Below, one piece after another: positions 26,044-33,942 of a DNA stretch of 64,000 bases. Position 1 is the stretch's first letter, and each line of letters opens with the position of its first letter. This DNA comes from Streptomyces sp. GSL17-111 (GTDB lineage: Bacteria > Actinomycetota > Actinomycetes > Streptomycetales > Streptomycetaceae). The notes under the pieces were generated by a model, which worked only from the letters and a program-made list of their open reading frames with translations, ran no database searches and had not been told where the DNA came from. The translations under genes were made by a program, and so were the position numbers. The stretch is from NCBI RefSeq assembly GCF_037911585.1, contig NZ_JBAJNS010000001.1, positions 3,776,001-3,840,000 on the forward strand. Direction: 5' to 3'.

Positions 26044-26420
26044 GAGTCTCCCTCCCCGCTGCAGAGTCTTCCCTATGGCACTGACATCACCCCTGTCTGG
26101 AGGGTGGTTTATCTCATGCTAAAACGGGTGGAATGGGTGGGCCGCTGGGGCCGGTCCTGTCACCTCCGCCGCATCGACACGGTTTGTCGGGCACAGCCGC
26201 ATCGCACTGCGCGTCTACTGACCTTCGTGCACTGTCGATGACCGGCTGTTCGGATACGGCCGCTCGCCGCCGTCCGAATGGGTGAAGAACGGTGGGCGTC
26301 TAAATCGTTGATTCGGAGCCGATTTCCAGCTTGAGGCAAGGAAGCGCCGAGCTGACTGTGGTGCTTCCTCACCTCGTCCGGAACCGGTTTGGGTAGCGCT
26401 ATTGGCTGCTCAGGAACCAG
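26044..26420. other. Gap without a recognisable gene
   Basis: These 377 bases separate the small zinc protein from the end of the peptide operon. No frame looks coding. The GC content is lower than average. I see no hairpin that clearly ends the operon. Confidence 0.4.
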
Positions 26421-27245
26421 TCAAACCAGTTCAGCAGCCCGGGAGCGCAGCGCTGGGACGAGTTCGGGATGGTCTCCGCGTGAGGCCGACTGCAGTAGCT
26501 CGGTCACGACGATGATCTGGGCGATGCGTCCGAGTTCCGTCTTGAGTACGGGGAAGGCGTCACGGACGCGCTGGGCGAAGCGGGGAACGAGCAGGGAGTA
26601 CGCCAGCAGCATGGCAGCGTCGTGGCCTACCGGTGCCAGGCCGAAGCCCTCCCAGTCGAGCAGATAGGGGGTGGTGCTCGTGAGGTTGGCCGTGTGCAGG
26701 TCTCCGTGCGCCGTCGCCCAGTCCGTGATCTTCGGGGCAGGCATGCCGAGGAAGCGCGGGACGCTGCGGTCCACCCACTCCTGTCGTACGGCCACGCGGT
26801 CTGTGGGGGCGACGCTCACGTAGTCGAGGTCGGTACGGAGGGAGTGCCACCAGGCGGTCGGCAGGTCTGGGTCCGTGTGCAGGACGGGGCTGTGGGAGCA
26901 GATAGGCTCGGCGACGTACTGGTGTAGCTCGGCCTGGTAGGCGTAGCCGTCGCTGCTGGACTCCGTGGTGTCGTGGAGCAGGGGCTTATGAACGTGCCCG
27001 TCGAAGAGTGCGGCGGCCTGGCGATTGCCCTCCCAGATCTTTCCTGCGGCTCTGTCCTGTGGCGTGGAGAGCAGACGCAGCCAGCAGGCGCCCCGGTCCG
27101 GGTGCTCGACGCGGCTGCTGAGGGTGCGGCCGTGCCAGCCCCAGACCTCGGGGCCGGTGACTGTGACATCCAGCGTCTCAGCAGACTGCGCGAAGACCCG
27201 GCGCATGCGCTGCTGGTCCGTAGGGTCAGCCGGCGGCGAGTACAT
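26421..27245 (-). CDS. APH-like small-molecule kinase, last gene of the peptide operon
   Basis: The 274-residue protein has the aminoglycoside/choline kinase core: catalytic HGDLHTANL (about 179-187) and metal-binding LLDWEGFGLAPVGHD (Asp about 196), then a helical end. The N-terminal lobe is recognisable but divergent (GPEVWGWHGRTLSSRVEH). The family phosphorylates hydroxyl groups of antibiotics, sugars or other small molecules, and sometimes peptides. Its start overlaps the end of the aldo/keto reductase gene by 20 bases, so both are surely cotranscribed. A role in phosphorylating or detoxifying the operon product is inference. Confidence 0.75.
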   Translation of the reverse strand: MYSPPADPTDQQRMRRVFAQSAETLDVTVTGPEVWGWHGRTLSSRVEHPDRGACWLRLLSTPQDRAAGKIWEGNRQAAALFDGHVHKPLLHDTTESSSDGYAYQAELHQYVAEPICSHSPVLHTDPDLPTAWWHSLRTDLDYVSVAPTDRVAVRQEWVDRSVPRFLGMPAPKITDWATAHGDLHTANLTSTTPYLLDWEGFGLAPVGHDAAMLLAYSLLVPRFAQRVRDAFPVLKTELGRIAQIIVVTELLQSASRGDHPELVPALRSRAAELV

Positions 27246-28134
27246 CCAGCACCTTTCGCAGTGTAGGGACAGGGAGGGCCGGGTTCCGCAGGGCGGCTTG
27301 GGCTTCGGCCCAGTGTGCCGGGGTGGAGGCGGAGAGCAGAGTCCGCGTCACCCCGGGGCAGGACGCCGCCGCCAGCAGGCATGCCTGGACGGTGGTGAGG
27401 TCCGGGTTCAGCAGCGCGGTGAGTTCGCGGGTGGCCAGGTGTGGCAGTTCGCCGCCGAAAAGGGGTGCCGAGGCGTACACCTGCCATCCGAGGCCGGCCG
27501 CCTGAGCGATGGGGCCATCGCCGTTCAGGGCCTGGGCGAAGGCGGTGGCGGTGACGAGGGATACGGGCAGCTGGATGGCCCGTAGGTGGTGCTGTTCCGT
27601 GCCGGCGGCTTCGGTGGCCAGCCGGTGCAGGGCAGTGATGCTCAGGGCGCCGGTGTCGAAGCCGTCCCAAGTGGCGACGCCGTATGAGGTGAGGGTGCCG
27701 GCGGCCGCTTCTGCTTCGAGGGCGGCAAAGGTGCCGCGGAGGGCTTCGTAAGGGTCGCCGACGGTGCGCTCGGGGTTGTGGGCGAAGACGAGGTCCAGGC
27801 GGCCGCGGCCGAGTTCGGTGCGGTTGCGGGCGCATTGCCAGTGGACGTACGGGCTGCTCAGGCAGTGCCCGTGCTCCGCGTCAACGCTGGTGATGACTCC
27901 GTCTGAAACAGCATCCTTGGCGGATTGGCCGGTCAGGAATCCGACCTTGGTGGAGACCTGAACGGAATGCTGGGTGAGAACGGGGGCGAGCAGCGGCTGC
28001 GCCTGCCCACCGAGGTAGTTGGGTGCGGTGTCAAGCCACGCGGTGCCGGGGTCGGTGGCCGCGCGGCCAACAGCGTCGTTGAGCGCGGAGGGGCGGAGGC
28101 GATAGGTGCCCAGCCCCAGGGCTGCCGTCGTCAT
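27226..28134 (-). CDS. Aldo/keto reductase family protein
   Basis: The 302-residue protein has the whole catalytic tetrad: Asp35 and Tyr40 (WLDTAPNYLGG), Lys63 (VSTKVGF) and His119 (LVFAHNPE). The barrel continues with SYGVATWDGF and YASAPLFGGEL. It would reduce a carbonyl using NADPH. The start overlaps the JmjC stop by four bases (ATGA) and its end overlaps the kinase start, so it is the middle of a coupled enzyme trio. Confidence 0.83.
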   Translation of the reverse strand: MTTAALGLGTYRLRPSALNDAVGRAATDPGTAWLDTAPNYLGGQAQPLLAPVLTQHSVQVSTKVGFLTGQSAKDAVSDGVITSVDAEHGHCLSSPYVHWQCARNRTELGRGRLDLVFAHNPERTVGDPYEALRGTFAALEAEAAAGTLTSYGVATWDGFDTGALSITALHRLATEAAGTEQHHLRAIQLPVSLVTATAFAQALNGDGPIAQAAGLGWQVYASAPLFGGELPHLATRELTALLNPDLTTVQACLLAAASCPGVTRTLLSASTPAHWAEAQAALRNPALPVPTLRKVLDVLAAG

Positions 28135-29324
28135 CGTTCGTTCCCCTCCACTGCGATCGCTTGGCCGCTCATCAGCTCGGAGACGACGGCCGCCACCTCA
28201 GCGATCGAGATGCGAGCCGCTGCAGCCAGCTCACCGAGAGGCATGGTGCGGGGTGCGACGGACATCAGGCGCTGGAGTAGCGGCAGGGCTTCCTCGGCCA
28301 TCTCCCACTCGTTGTCGCAGGCTCGGAACACCACTCTGCTCCCGGTGGCCACGGGCTCCAAGCGGGCTCGTGTGGTGGTCAGCCCTACGCGTACCGCCGG
28401 ATCTGCGGGGATACCGGCGATGTGGGGCAGGCTCGGCCGCAGACGAGTGAGGTCGGTTCCATCGAGCATTGCCGTGTACCGGTCGATGAGGTCTGGAGCT
28501 TCCAGGGCGGATACGACTTCTCTGCGCAACCCATCCAGGTAGGCGGCCCGCTGCGCAGCCGACGCGTGTACAGGCAGGTCTTCACGCAGGACGTCGTGGC
28601 GGCGCAGGTCGTCGGCGAGCCAGGACAGCAGCTGTGCGCCGGTGGTGGTCTGGAGGCCGAAGGTGAGATGAAGGGAGCGCTCGCCCTCTGAGGCGGCCAC
28701 CGAGTGCCACCAGCCGCGCGGGAGGTACAGCACGTCCCCGGGGCGCAGTACCAGTTCCGCGACCGGCTCCTCCGGCGGAGGCTCAGGTTCGTCGGTGTCC
28801 TTGTGCATGGGAGCTGTGCGGGTCGGCCCGTACAGCTTCCAGCGCTTGGCGCCGTCGATCTGGATGACAACGACGTCGTGGTCGTCCCAGTGCACGCCGA
28901 AGCCCTCGCGGGCGGTCCACGACGCGTACAGGTTGACCTGCACGCCGGTGCGCAGCCACTGCTCCAGCTCCATCGCGGCACGGCTGACGGGCGGGTGGAG
29001 TTCGTCGACGGCGTCGATGACGAGGGAGGCGCCCTCGGCGAGAAGGGCGTGCAGCTCGGCGGGGTGCAGGCGCTGCCAGACGGTGTGCCGACGGGTGGTG
29101 ACCGGGGTGGTGTAGCGGTAGGCGGGCAGCATCTCGCCGTCCGCGGACAGGCGGAGACGGGGCGGATCCAGGCGATGGGTGGCGAGGATGGTGTTGACGT
29201 CGCCCCACGTGACCAGTCGGCTTGGGTCGGGAACGGCGGTGGGGACGTAACGGTGGTGGCGGTGGAGCACCTGGGCCAGGAACTCGTCCTGGCCCAGGTG
29301 CGCCGCCAGGTTCAGCGGCGACAA
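28131..29324 (-). CDS. ROX-type JmjC oxygenase (Cupin_4)
   Basis: The 397-residue protein has the JmjC iron site His145-x-Asp147 (GVHWDDHDVVVIQIDGAKRW) and His207 (LPRGWWHSV), followed by a helical region and a winged-helix end (about 340-395). This three-part layout is that of ribosomal oxygenases (YcfD, MINA53, NO66), Fe(II)/2-oxoglutarate enzymes that hydroxylate Arg or His in proteins. It begins at TTG 29324, placed by GGAAGGAG five bases upstream, only 16 bases after the stop of a 48-residue peptide. That peptide is therefore an attractive substrate. Fe-binding residues are intact. Confidence 0.84.
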   Translation of the reverse strand: MSPLNLAAHLGQDEFLAQVLHRHHRYVPTAVPDPSRLVTWGDVNTILATHRLDPPRLRLSADGEMLPAYRYTTPVTTRRHTVWQRLHPAELHALLAEGASLVIDAVDELHPPVSRAAMELEQWLRTGVQVNLYASWTAREGFGVHWDDHDVVVIQIDGAKRWKLYGPTRTAPMHKDTDEPEPPPEEPVAELVLRPGDVLYLPRGWWHSVAASEGERSLHLTFGLQTTTGAQLLSWLADDLRRHDVLREDLPVHASAAQRAAYLDGLRREVVSALEAPDLIDRYTAMLDGTDLTRLRPSLPHIAGIPADPAVRVGLTTTRARLEPVATGSRVVFRACDNEWEMAEEALPLLQRLMSVAPRTMPLGELAAAARISIAEVAAVVSELMSGQAIAVEGNER

Positions 29325-29340
29325 CGCGTCTCCTTCCGAA

Positions 29341-29487
29341 TCAGTCGTTGCCGTCGGAGCGGCCGGTGCTGCCGCCGTCGGACGGGGTGACGCCGCGCTC
29401 GCGGGCGGCCTGGATCCGGCGACGTGCCTTGACCAGTCCGGCCTGGGCCGGACCGGCCGTCGGCGTGGTGGCAGGGGTGTGAGGCAT
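29341..29487 (-). CDS. 48-residue peptide, putative modification substrate
   Basis: A strong AGGAGG site five bases before ATG 29487 and tight spacing to the JmjC gene support translation. The peptide has three parts: a Thr/Pro/Ala-rich start (MPHTPATTPTAGPAQ), a basic predicted helix (GLVKARRRIQAARERG) and a flexible Ser/Gly/Asp end (VTPSDGGSTGRSDGND). It has no Cys and no signal peptide. The layout of leader helix plus small polar tail would suit a RiPP precursor; Arg and Asp/Asn residues are possible hydroxylation sites. I recognise no named family, so it could equally be a small regulator. Confidence 0.68.
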   Translation of the reverse strand: MPHTPATTPTAGPAQAGLVKARRRIQAARERGVTPSDGGSTGRSDGND

Positions 29488-29601
29488 TGCTCCTCCTAGA
29501 GCCGATGGATGAAGTGGCATTGCTGACCCACCTCGGACGCCGCTCGGCCTGTCCAAGCGGCGTAGTGGCTGGACCGTCCGAAGCGGGGTCTTGCGGCCCG
29601 C

Positions 29602-29655
29602 CCCTGCCGGGACTTCTCGAAGTAGGGAACATCTCGATCGGTACGTCCGGCAGGG
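29602..29655 (-). terminator. Nested hairpin between membrane peptide and 48-aa peptide genes
   Basis: Arms CCCTGCCGG (29602-29610) and CCGGCAGGG (29647-29655) are complementary; inside the loop, ACTTC/GAAGT form a second small hairpin. It lies just after the 40-residue ORF and 115 bases before the peptide gene. It may be a terminator or attenuator, or may stabilise the downstream transcript. Confidence 0.4.
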
Positions 29656-29663
29656 ACGGGAAC

Positions 29664-29786
29664 TCAGGGGCCGGCCGGGGCGGCGGAGACCGCGATGCCG
29701 ACTACGAAGCCGCACGAAGCGGAGATCAGCACGATCAGCAGTGGGCCCGTGTAGCGCGCCAGTCGGGCCACGGCGCGGCTCATCAT
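29664..29786 (-). CDS. 40-residue single-pass membrane peptide
   Basis: ATG 29786 overlaps the DUF7848-like stop as ATGA. The peptide has a basic N-terminus (MMSRAVARLARYTG) and one hydrophobic segment (PLLIVLISASCGFVVGIAV) ending in SAAPAGP. It is too short for normal gene-length cut-offs, but coupling to the upstream gene argues that it is real. It could anchor or export something, or be a small toxin-like membrane peptide. Confidence 0.55.
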   Translation of the reverse strand: MMSRAVARLARYTGPLLIVLISASCGFVVGIAVSAAPAGP

Positions 29787-30022
29787 GGCTTCCACCACGC
29801 CCGCCAGAGCCGGGTGATGATCTCCCGGTGGCTGTGATGCGAAGGATTGCGGCCACCGTGCACGAGCATCCGGTTCTGCGGTTTCGCGGAGTCGACGCTC
29901 GTTGGCGAGTTCTCACCGCAGACTGCGTACTGCATCGCGTAGGTGGTGGGCTCGGCGTCGGGCTCCCGGTCGGGCTGAAGGGTCCACTCCTTGTGGCACA
30001 TGACCGCTCGGACGGCTGCCAC
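29783..30022 (-). CDS. DUF7848-like small protein
   Basis: The 79-residue protein has MCHKEW near the start, then TTYAMQYAVCGENSPTS and GGRNPSHHSHREIITRLWRAW, which I recognise as a recurrent small protein of Streptomyces regulatory or RiPP-like neighbourhoods; the number DUF7848 is from memory. Usual relatives have more cysteines, and some appear replaced here (MQYAVCG). The start is GTG 30022 or ATG 30001. It heads the minus-strand operon. Confidence 0.6.
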   Translation of the reverse strand: MAAVRAVMCHKEWTLQPDREPDAEPTTYAMQYAVCGENSPTSVDSAKPQNRMLVHGGRNPSHHSHREIITRLWRAWWKP

Positions 30023-30338
30023 CCGTGCTTTCGAGGATCTGGGCGAGCCGGAGGACTGGTCGGTCGCTCACCAGAAGCTGGCCTTGGCCCATCGTGGCGC
30101 CGGCGATCTGAAGCAGGCCCTGCACTACATCGACATCGCACGCACCACTGGCACCGTCGACTCCCCGATGCAGCGGGTCCGGTTGGACACCGCCTACGGG
30201 CACATCCTTCTGTCGGATGCGGCGACCCGGAATGATGGACTGTCCGTCCTCGACCAGGCGGCACAGGTGGCCCGGCAGTACGGGTTGAGCCACCAGCTGC
30301 GCAGCATCGAGGGCATCCGAAAGGACCAGCAGGGATGA
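30000..30338 (+). pseudogene. C-terminal remnant of a TPR regulator
   Basis: The frame has TPR-like helices (WSVAHQKLALAHRGAGDLKQ, HYIDIARTTG, RLDTAYGHILLSDAATRNDG) like the end of XRE/TPR regulators in Streptomyces, but starts with no HTH, and its 5' end overlaps a gene on the other strand. A stop at 29976 closes the frame upstream. It may be a truncated gene, or a short protein from ATG 30000. Its stop overlaps the YdcF start (ATGA), so the original operon link is preserved. Confidence 0.55.
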
Positions 30339-31024
30339 ACCAGGGAGTGCCAGTGCCGGAGCACGAGCAGCGTCAGATCACCGACGAGCAGTTCCACGAC
30401 GCGACGCTGATCTGGAACTACCACCAGATGGGCCACGAGCAGCGGCCCTGCTCGGCGGCAATCGGCCTGGGCAGCCACGACCTGGGTGTGGCCACTACGG
30501 CAGCCGATCTGTACCGCGCCGGCCTTTTCCCGGTCGTGGTGTTCAGCGGGGGCAACAGCCCCACCACCCGCGACCGCTTCCCGCGCGGCGAGGCCGTCCA
30601 CTACCGCGAACATGCTCTGAGCCTGAGCGTGCCCGACGGGGCCATCCTGGTCGAGCCGAAGGCGTCCAACACCGGCCAGAACGTCACCTTCTCCCACGAG
30701 CTGCTGGCCGAGGCCGGGGTGGAGGTCGAGTCGCTGATGCTGATCTCCAAGCCGTACATGGAGCGCCGCTCGTACGCGACCTGCCGCAAGCTATGGCCCG
30801 AGGTGGACGTCGTGTGCGCCTCGGAGCCGCTGGAACTGGATGACTACATCAAGTCCATCGGCGACGAGAAGCTCGTCGTCGACATGCTCGTCGGCGACCT
30901 GCAACGGGTGATCGAGTACCCGAAGCTTGGTTTCGCCGTCGAGCAGGACGTACCAGGGGATGTGCATGACGCTTACGGGCGCCTCCTGCGCGCTGGCTTC
31001 GACAGCCGTCTCATCAGCACCTGA
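30335..31024 (+). CDS. YdcF-like (DUF218) protein
   Basis: The 229-residue protein has the DUF218 pattern: CSAAIGLGSHDLGVATTAADLY, then VVVFSGGNSPTTRDRFPRGEA and ILVEPKASNTGQNVTFS, followed by LMLISKPYMERRSYATC. DUF218 proteins (YdcF, SanA, ElyC) are linked to envelope or S-adenosylmethionine-related functions, but the activity is unsettled. No membrane segment is visible, so this is the soluble type. It overlaps both neighbours. Confidence 0.75.
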   Translation: MNQGVPVPEHEQRQITDEQFHDATLIWNYHQMGHEQRPCSAAIGLGSHDLGVATTAADLYRAGLFPVVVFSGGNSPTTRDRFPRGEAVHYREHALSLSVPDGAILVEPKASNTGQNVTFSHELLAEAGVEVESLMLISKPYMERRSYATCRKLWPEVDVVCASEPLELDDYIKSIGDEKLVVDMLVGDLQRVIEYPKLGFAVEQDVPGDVHDAYGRLLRAGFDSRLIST

Positions 31025-31781
31025 GCTGCCCCGCGTCGGCCCGCCGGGCGGAGCGTGCGCGATCCACCAACCGAATCTGTTCCCGCGGCTGTCCACATTG
31101 GCGAAGCTCTTCGCCGCCGACCGCTGGATCGTCCTCGACGACGTGCAGTTCGCTCGGCGCGACTACCAGCACCGAGCCCGCCTCGCCGCCCTGGACGACC
31201 CCGGTCTGCAGCAGTGGCTCACACTCCCGACGCACCTTCCTCACGGCCGCCCGACGCTGATCAACGAGGCCCGGCTCGTTGATCAGCGCCGCTCACGCCG
31301 GACGGTCGAGCTGCTCGTGCGCCAGTACTACGGTCGCAGTCATCATTGGGATGCCGTGCGCGAGGTCCTGGGCGCGGTCCTGGATGCACTCGACACCACA
31401 GACCACTTGGCAGGTATCGCGAGAGCGTCGACGACCGCCCTGCTCGCGGCTCTCGGCTGGACGGGGGAAGTGCTGGACAGCCGCGAGATCCCCGCCCGCC
31501 AGGGTCGGTCCGAGCGCCTCGCCGACCTCGCCGCGGCCACGGGCAGTACCCACTATCTGTGCGGTACCGGCGGCCTGCGTTACCTCGACACAGGCCCCTT
31601 CGAAGCCCATGACATCCCGGTGCTGCCCTTCTGTACCCCTGTAGGTACGGATGTCCCACTCTGGCAGTGGAGCCGTCGGGTCAGCAGCCTCTGGGCCCTG
31701 AGCAAGATCGGCCCTGGGGCGTTGGCGAACCGACTGGCTTCCCGACGAGAAGCACGCTTCTTCAAGCCAGGGCGATACTGA
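30966..31781 (+). CDS. WbqC-like family protein
   Basis: The 271-residue protein shows the WbqC signature CAIHQPNLFPRLSTLAKLF, then DRWIVLDDVQFARRDYQHR and a C-terminal TPFC-like segment (FCTPVGTDVPLWQWSRRVSSL). I start at ATG 30966, six bases after AGGGG; it overlaps the YdcF gene by 59 bases. WbqC-type proteins are found in sugar-nucleotide and natural-product clusters and are suspected to transfer amino or acyl groups; no firm reaction is established. Together with YdcF it forms the gene pair that faces the peptide operon. Confidence 0.76.
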   Translation: MTLTGASCALASTAVSSAPELPRVGPPGGACAIHQPNLFPRLSTLAKLFAADRWIVLDDVQFARRDYQHRARLAALDDPGLQQWLTLPTHLPHGRPTLINEARLVDQRRSRRTVELLVRQYYGRSHHWDAVREVLGAVLDALDTTDHLAGIARASTTALLAALGWTGEVLDSREIPARQGRSERLADLAAATGSTHYLCGTGGLRYLDTGPFEAHDIPVLPFCTPVGTDVPLWQWSRRVSSLWALSKIGPGALANRLASRREARFFKPGRY

Positions 31782-31785
31782 GCCG

Positions 31786-32955
31786 CTACTGCACGAGGCG
31801 TAGAACGGGACGCTGTTCCTGGACTTCGAGTAGTTCGCGGACCCGCTTGGTCGTCCAGGCCAGTTCATGAGCCAGCGCGGCCACCGACAGACCGGCTTCC
31901 TTGCAGGCCAAATCGAAGGCTTGGCGGAGCAGGGACGGCTGCTCACCAGAGTAGTTCGAAACCGACTCCGGAATGAAACCTGGTTGGCCCTCCAGGGCTC
32001 GGAGTCGTTGATAGGTACGGCTGGTTGTGGCGTCGGAGATAAGCCCGAGTTCACGGCACCGGTAGACGAGTGAGTGGATGGAGACGCCCCAGACCTGGCG
32101 GAGCTCGGCCAGACGAGCGAGGTCCATTCGTTTGGGCAGGAGAGGGAGGATGCTGCCTTGCGGAGTGAGGAACTCGGCGGCGAAGGCGTCGGCCTCCTTC
32201 TCCTGACGGCTGTCACCGGTGGCTTCGCCGTGGAGTACGAGGTGTCCCAGTTCATGGGCGGCCGTGAAGCGGTGGCGATAGACGTCGTCAGCGCGGTTGG
32301 CGGTAAGAACCACAAGTGGCCGTGCCGCACGCGTGGAGAACGCGTCGACCGTCGCGGCCGAAGGATCGGATGCAGGGGGCATCACGACAACGATGCCGTG
32401 GGACTCCATGCGTCGGACCAGATGGGTGACGGGGCCGTCTCCTACGCCCCAGCGCCGCCGCAGCTCGCGTGCTGCTGCAGCCGGGTCCGTGGGCAGCTCT
32501 GCTCCAGGATGGATCTCACCACCGGCAAAGCCGGGCAGGTCTACGAGGGGGAGCTGGATTCGCCGTTCGAGGGCGTAGGTGAGCTCCCACACCTGCTCGG
32601 CGAAGGCCAGAGCCCGTTCCCTCTGGGACTTCGGCGTGCTGCGCAGGCTGCGGAAGTGGGCCATGGAGGAGTCGAGCCGATTCGATGGGCGGCCGACGAG
32701 GAAGAAAGTGGCCGGTACGCCGAGCACTTCGGCAAGGCGAGGGACGAGGTCAGGGCGAGGGCGAGATACGCCCGTCTCGTACTGGCCCACCGCCGCAGGA
32801 GTCACCCCGAGGGCATGCGCGACGTCCTTCTTCGTCATCTCGGCCAACCGACGTGCCTGCGTCAGCCGGGCCGGATCGAAACCGTCGGAGATGGCGCGGG
32901 GCGTTGTGCCCCGCTCCTCCAAGCCTGGGATGAGGTCTTGCTTAATGGTTCGCAT
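31786..32955 (-). CDS. XRE HTH + ImmA/IrrE metallopeptidase fusion
   Basis: The 389-residue protein has an XRE HTH at about 25-90 (TQARRLAEMTKKDVAHALGVTP, AVGQYETGVSRPRPDLVPRL) and an ImmA/IrrE peptidase at about 190-270 with HELGH (RFTAAHELGHLVLHGE) and the glutamate helix QEKEADAFAAEFL. Such one-protein regulators sense stress and cut themselves or a partner. Its 5' end overlaps the stop of the upstream gene by 14 bases, so the two act together. This looks like the control part of a toxin-antitoxin or defence pair. Confidence 0.84.
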   Translation of the reverse strand: MRTIKQDLIPGLEERGTTPRAISDGFDPARLTQARRLAEMTKKDVAHALGVTPAAVGQYETGVSRPRPDLVPRLAEVLGVPATFFLVGRPSNRLDSSMAHFRSLRSTPKSQRERALAFAEQVWELTYALERRIQLPLVDLPGFAGGEIHPGAELPTDPAAAARELRRRWGVGDGPVTHLVRRMESHGIVVVMPPASDPSAATVDAFSTRAARPLVVLTANRADDVYRHRFTAAHELGHLVLHGEATGDSRQEKEADAFAAEFLTPQGSILPLLPKRMDLARLAELRQVWGVSIHSLVYRCRELGLISDATTSRTYQRLRALEGQPGFIPESVSNYSGEQPSLLRQAFDLACKEAGLSVAALAHELAWTTKRVRELLEVQEQRPVLRLVQ

Positions 32956-33751
32956 CGTCTTCGCTGGTCTGGTCGTCGGCCGGCTCTGCTTCGGTCAGCG
33001 GCGGAACGTCGCGCTGCTGATCAACATTCGCACGCGACGACAGCGTAAGGGTCGGCTCTGCCCCGTCGCCGAAGCTGGTCAGTTCCAGCTCGGGCGATGT
33101 CGGCTGCTTGGGGACACTCCTGAGAGGCTGCCCGTGGAAGGTGACGGTGTCGGGCAGGGCGAGAGGTTCGGGGACCGTCTCCCACACCAAGCGCCGGTCC
33201 GTACCCAGTGCGGCCAAGCCCCAGTAGGCGTCCAGTAGCTCGGAGGCATTGCAGGAGAAGGGGACCAGAACCAGCCGCGTGTCAGGAGGCACAGTCGCGA
33301 GACCACCTCGCGGCTCCACTGCCTGACCGGTCTCGCCGAAGCCGTCGAAGTCAAACGCGTCCTGCACATGAGCCGGCTCGGCAGCGAAGGTGAACAGCTC
33401 ATGCACCAACCGGGACTCGCGCGGGATGCGGGCTGTGCGTACGTCCGACCGGGTCTTCGAGTAGAGGAACGGATAGATCAGACCACGCCCGACGAGCATG
33501 AGCTCGAAGGGGAACCCGAACGGTCTAACGGGAACGGCTCCCGCCAGATCCTTCAACTCTTCCCGCACCCGCTCGAACTGGCCCTGCCAGCGGGCCGAGC
33601 CGTAAGTGTGGTTGGTCCGCGAGTCGGTCTGCTCCTGCGCAGCCTGCGCGTTGGCCTGCATGTTCCGCAGAGCCTGCCCGATGCTCACGCGGACTACTGG
33701 AGCTTGCTTGCCGAACACCTCGGTCGCCCAAGGGGAGAGAGGCACACTCAT
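32942..33751 (-). CDS. Unknown partner of the XRE-ImmA protein
   Basis: I do not recognise this 269-residue protein. It begins MSVPLSPWATEVFGKQAPVV (ATG 33751, after GGAGGAG), is soluble, and is mostly alpha/beta in composition: GSARWQGQFERVREELKDL, FPFELMLVGRGLIYPFLYSK, RLVLVPFSCNASELLDAYWG. The last 60 residues are acidic and disordered. There are no obvious catalytic motifs. The overlap with the XRE-ImmA gene indicates one operon; it could be the toxin or effector half, but this is inference from position only. Confidence 0.6.
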   Translation of the reverse strand: MSVPLSPWATEVFGKQAPVVRVSIGQALRNMQANAQAAQEQTDSRTNHTYGSARWQGQFERVREELKDLAGAVPVRPFGFPFELMLVGRGLIYPFLYSKTRSDVRTARIPRESRLVHELFTFAAEPAHVQDAFDFDGFGETGQAVEPRGGLATVPPDTRLVLVPFSCNASELLDAYWGLAALGTDRRLVWETVPEPLALPDTVTFHGQPLRSVPKQPTSPELELTSFGDGAEPTLTLSSRANVDQQRDVPPLTEAEPADDQTSEDDANH

Positions 33752-33942
33752 GCGGACGACTCCTCCGGTCGGACTTCGCATTGGGGCACTTCACTGGGCG
33801 GCAGACTTTAGTTGATGTACGAATTATTACACAAGCGCTTCTGTGTCGTGCGCGATGCGTTACGAGTGCAGCCCGTTCCAGAGTCCACGCGTCCGCCGAT
33901 CGAGGAAGCGTGTGGGGGTACGGCCCTGTAGCCGACTGTGGG

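Noticed and set aside
26160-26372. A 70-residue minus-strand ORF in the gap before the kinase gene
   Set aside because: No ribosome-binding site, no domain, and codon use unlike the neighbouring genes.
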